From Oscillospiraceae bacterium (GTDB lineage Bacteria > Bacillota > Clostridia > Oscillospirales > UBA929), in assembly GCA_009777685.1 (NCBI GenBank), contig WRLJ01000142.1, forward strand, positions 1 through 5,106: 5,106 nt of DNA, given 5' to 3'. Position 1 is the first letter of the stretch. Each line of letters begins with the position of its first letter. The notes under the pieces were generated by a model. That model saw only the letters and a program-made list of their open reading frames with translations. It did no database searches and was not told the DNA's origin. The position numbers and the translations under genes were made by a program. Below are positions 4,961-5,106 of this stretch, one piece after another.

Positions 4961-5106
4961 CTAGAACGTCACCCACGGGCACCAGTAGTTGAAGGGCGGC
5001 GGATTCAATATCCGGAACTGGGTTATGTAGAACGCGCAAAACGCCGCCGTCAGCAGGATCACGGCCCGCGGGCGCCCCCATGCCCCCCCCGCCCCCCCCC
5101 CTCCCC
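4961..5106 (-). CDS. 3' end of an unrecognised membrane-anchored protein (partial)
   Basis: An open frame of 48 codons enters from the right edge and ends at TAG (4961-4963). It is too short to have been listed as an ORF but reads as real protein. A glycine-rich stretch encoded by the terminal C-tract leads into AVILLTAAFCAFYITQFRIL, a single hydrophobic segment long enough to cross the membrane, and then an aromatic, proline-rich tail FNYWCPWVTF. The codons use G or C at the third position like the neighbouring genes. The family is not recognised. The glycine run at the edge may be an artefact of unreliable sequence, so only the last 35 or so residues are trustworthy. It is on the same strand as the amidohydrolase gene, 145 bases upstream and separated by the palindromic element, so co-transcription is possible but unproven. 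Confidence 0.5.
   Translation of the reverse strand, partial: GGGGAGGAWGRPRAVILLTAAFCAFYITQFRILNPPPFNYWCPWVTF

Overview
The window looks like chromosomal DNA from a fairly GC-rich Gram-positive anaerobe of the Bacillota, most plausibly a gut Clostridia/Oscillospirales-type organism. The evidence is strong GGAGG ribosome sites, an LplB/LplC-type sugar ABC importer with a divergent AraC regulator, and a compact palindromic intergenic repeat. This is an inference from style and gene content; no marker gene is present.

Layout from left to right. Positions 1-3027 hold a minus-strand importer operon read right to left. It starts with an unusual large membrane protein (970-3027), in which a DUF898/YjgN-like multi-pass region of about 390 residues is joined in frame to an LplB-type permease. 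The LplC-type permease (96-968) follows after 1 base. After a 57-base spacer with a hairpin comes the first 12 codons of a protein with a signal-peptide-like start (1-38), most likely the solute-binding lipoprotein. No ATPase gene is visible, which fits systems that share an MsmX-type ATPase encoded elsewhere.

Positions 3028-3233 are a divergent control region with a near-consensus promoter (TTGACA-N18-TATAAT) for the plus-strand AraC-family regulator (3234-4028) and a probable extended -10 promoter facing the importer. The two promoters are back to back and carry small repeats that could be operators. The regulator probably senses the imported sugar or a derivative and controls the importer.

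After 10 bases, and convergent with the regulator, lies an N-formylglutamate amidohydrolase family gene (4039-4815, minus). Upstream of it, a 53-base two-hairpin palindromic element (4877-4929) separates it from the 3' end of an unrecognised membrane-anchored protein (4961 to the window end, minus). The last 24 bases are almost pure C and may be unreliable sequence.

The two most interesting points are the fusion of a DUF898-like membrane region to an ABC permease, and a well-formed internal ribosome site with an ATGA motif exactly at the fusion junction. The junction suggests either two products from one reading frame, or a recent or artefactual single-base frameshift that merged two overlapping genes.
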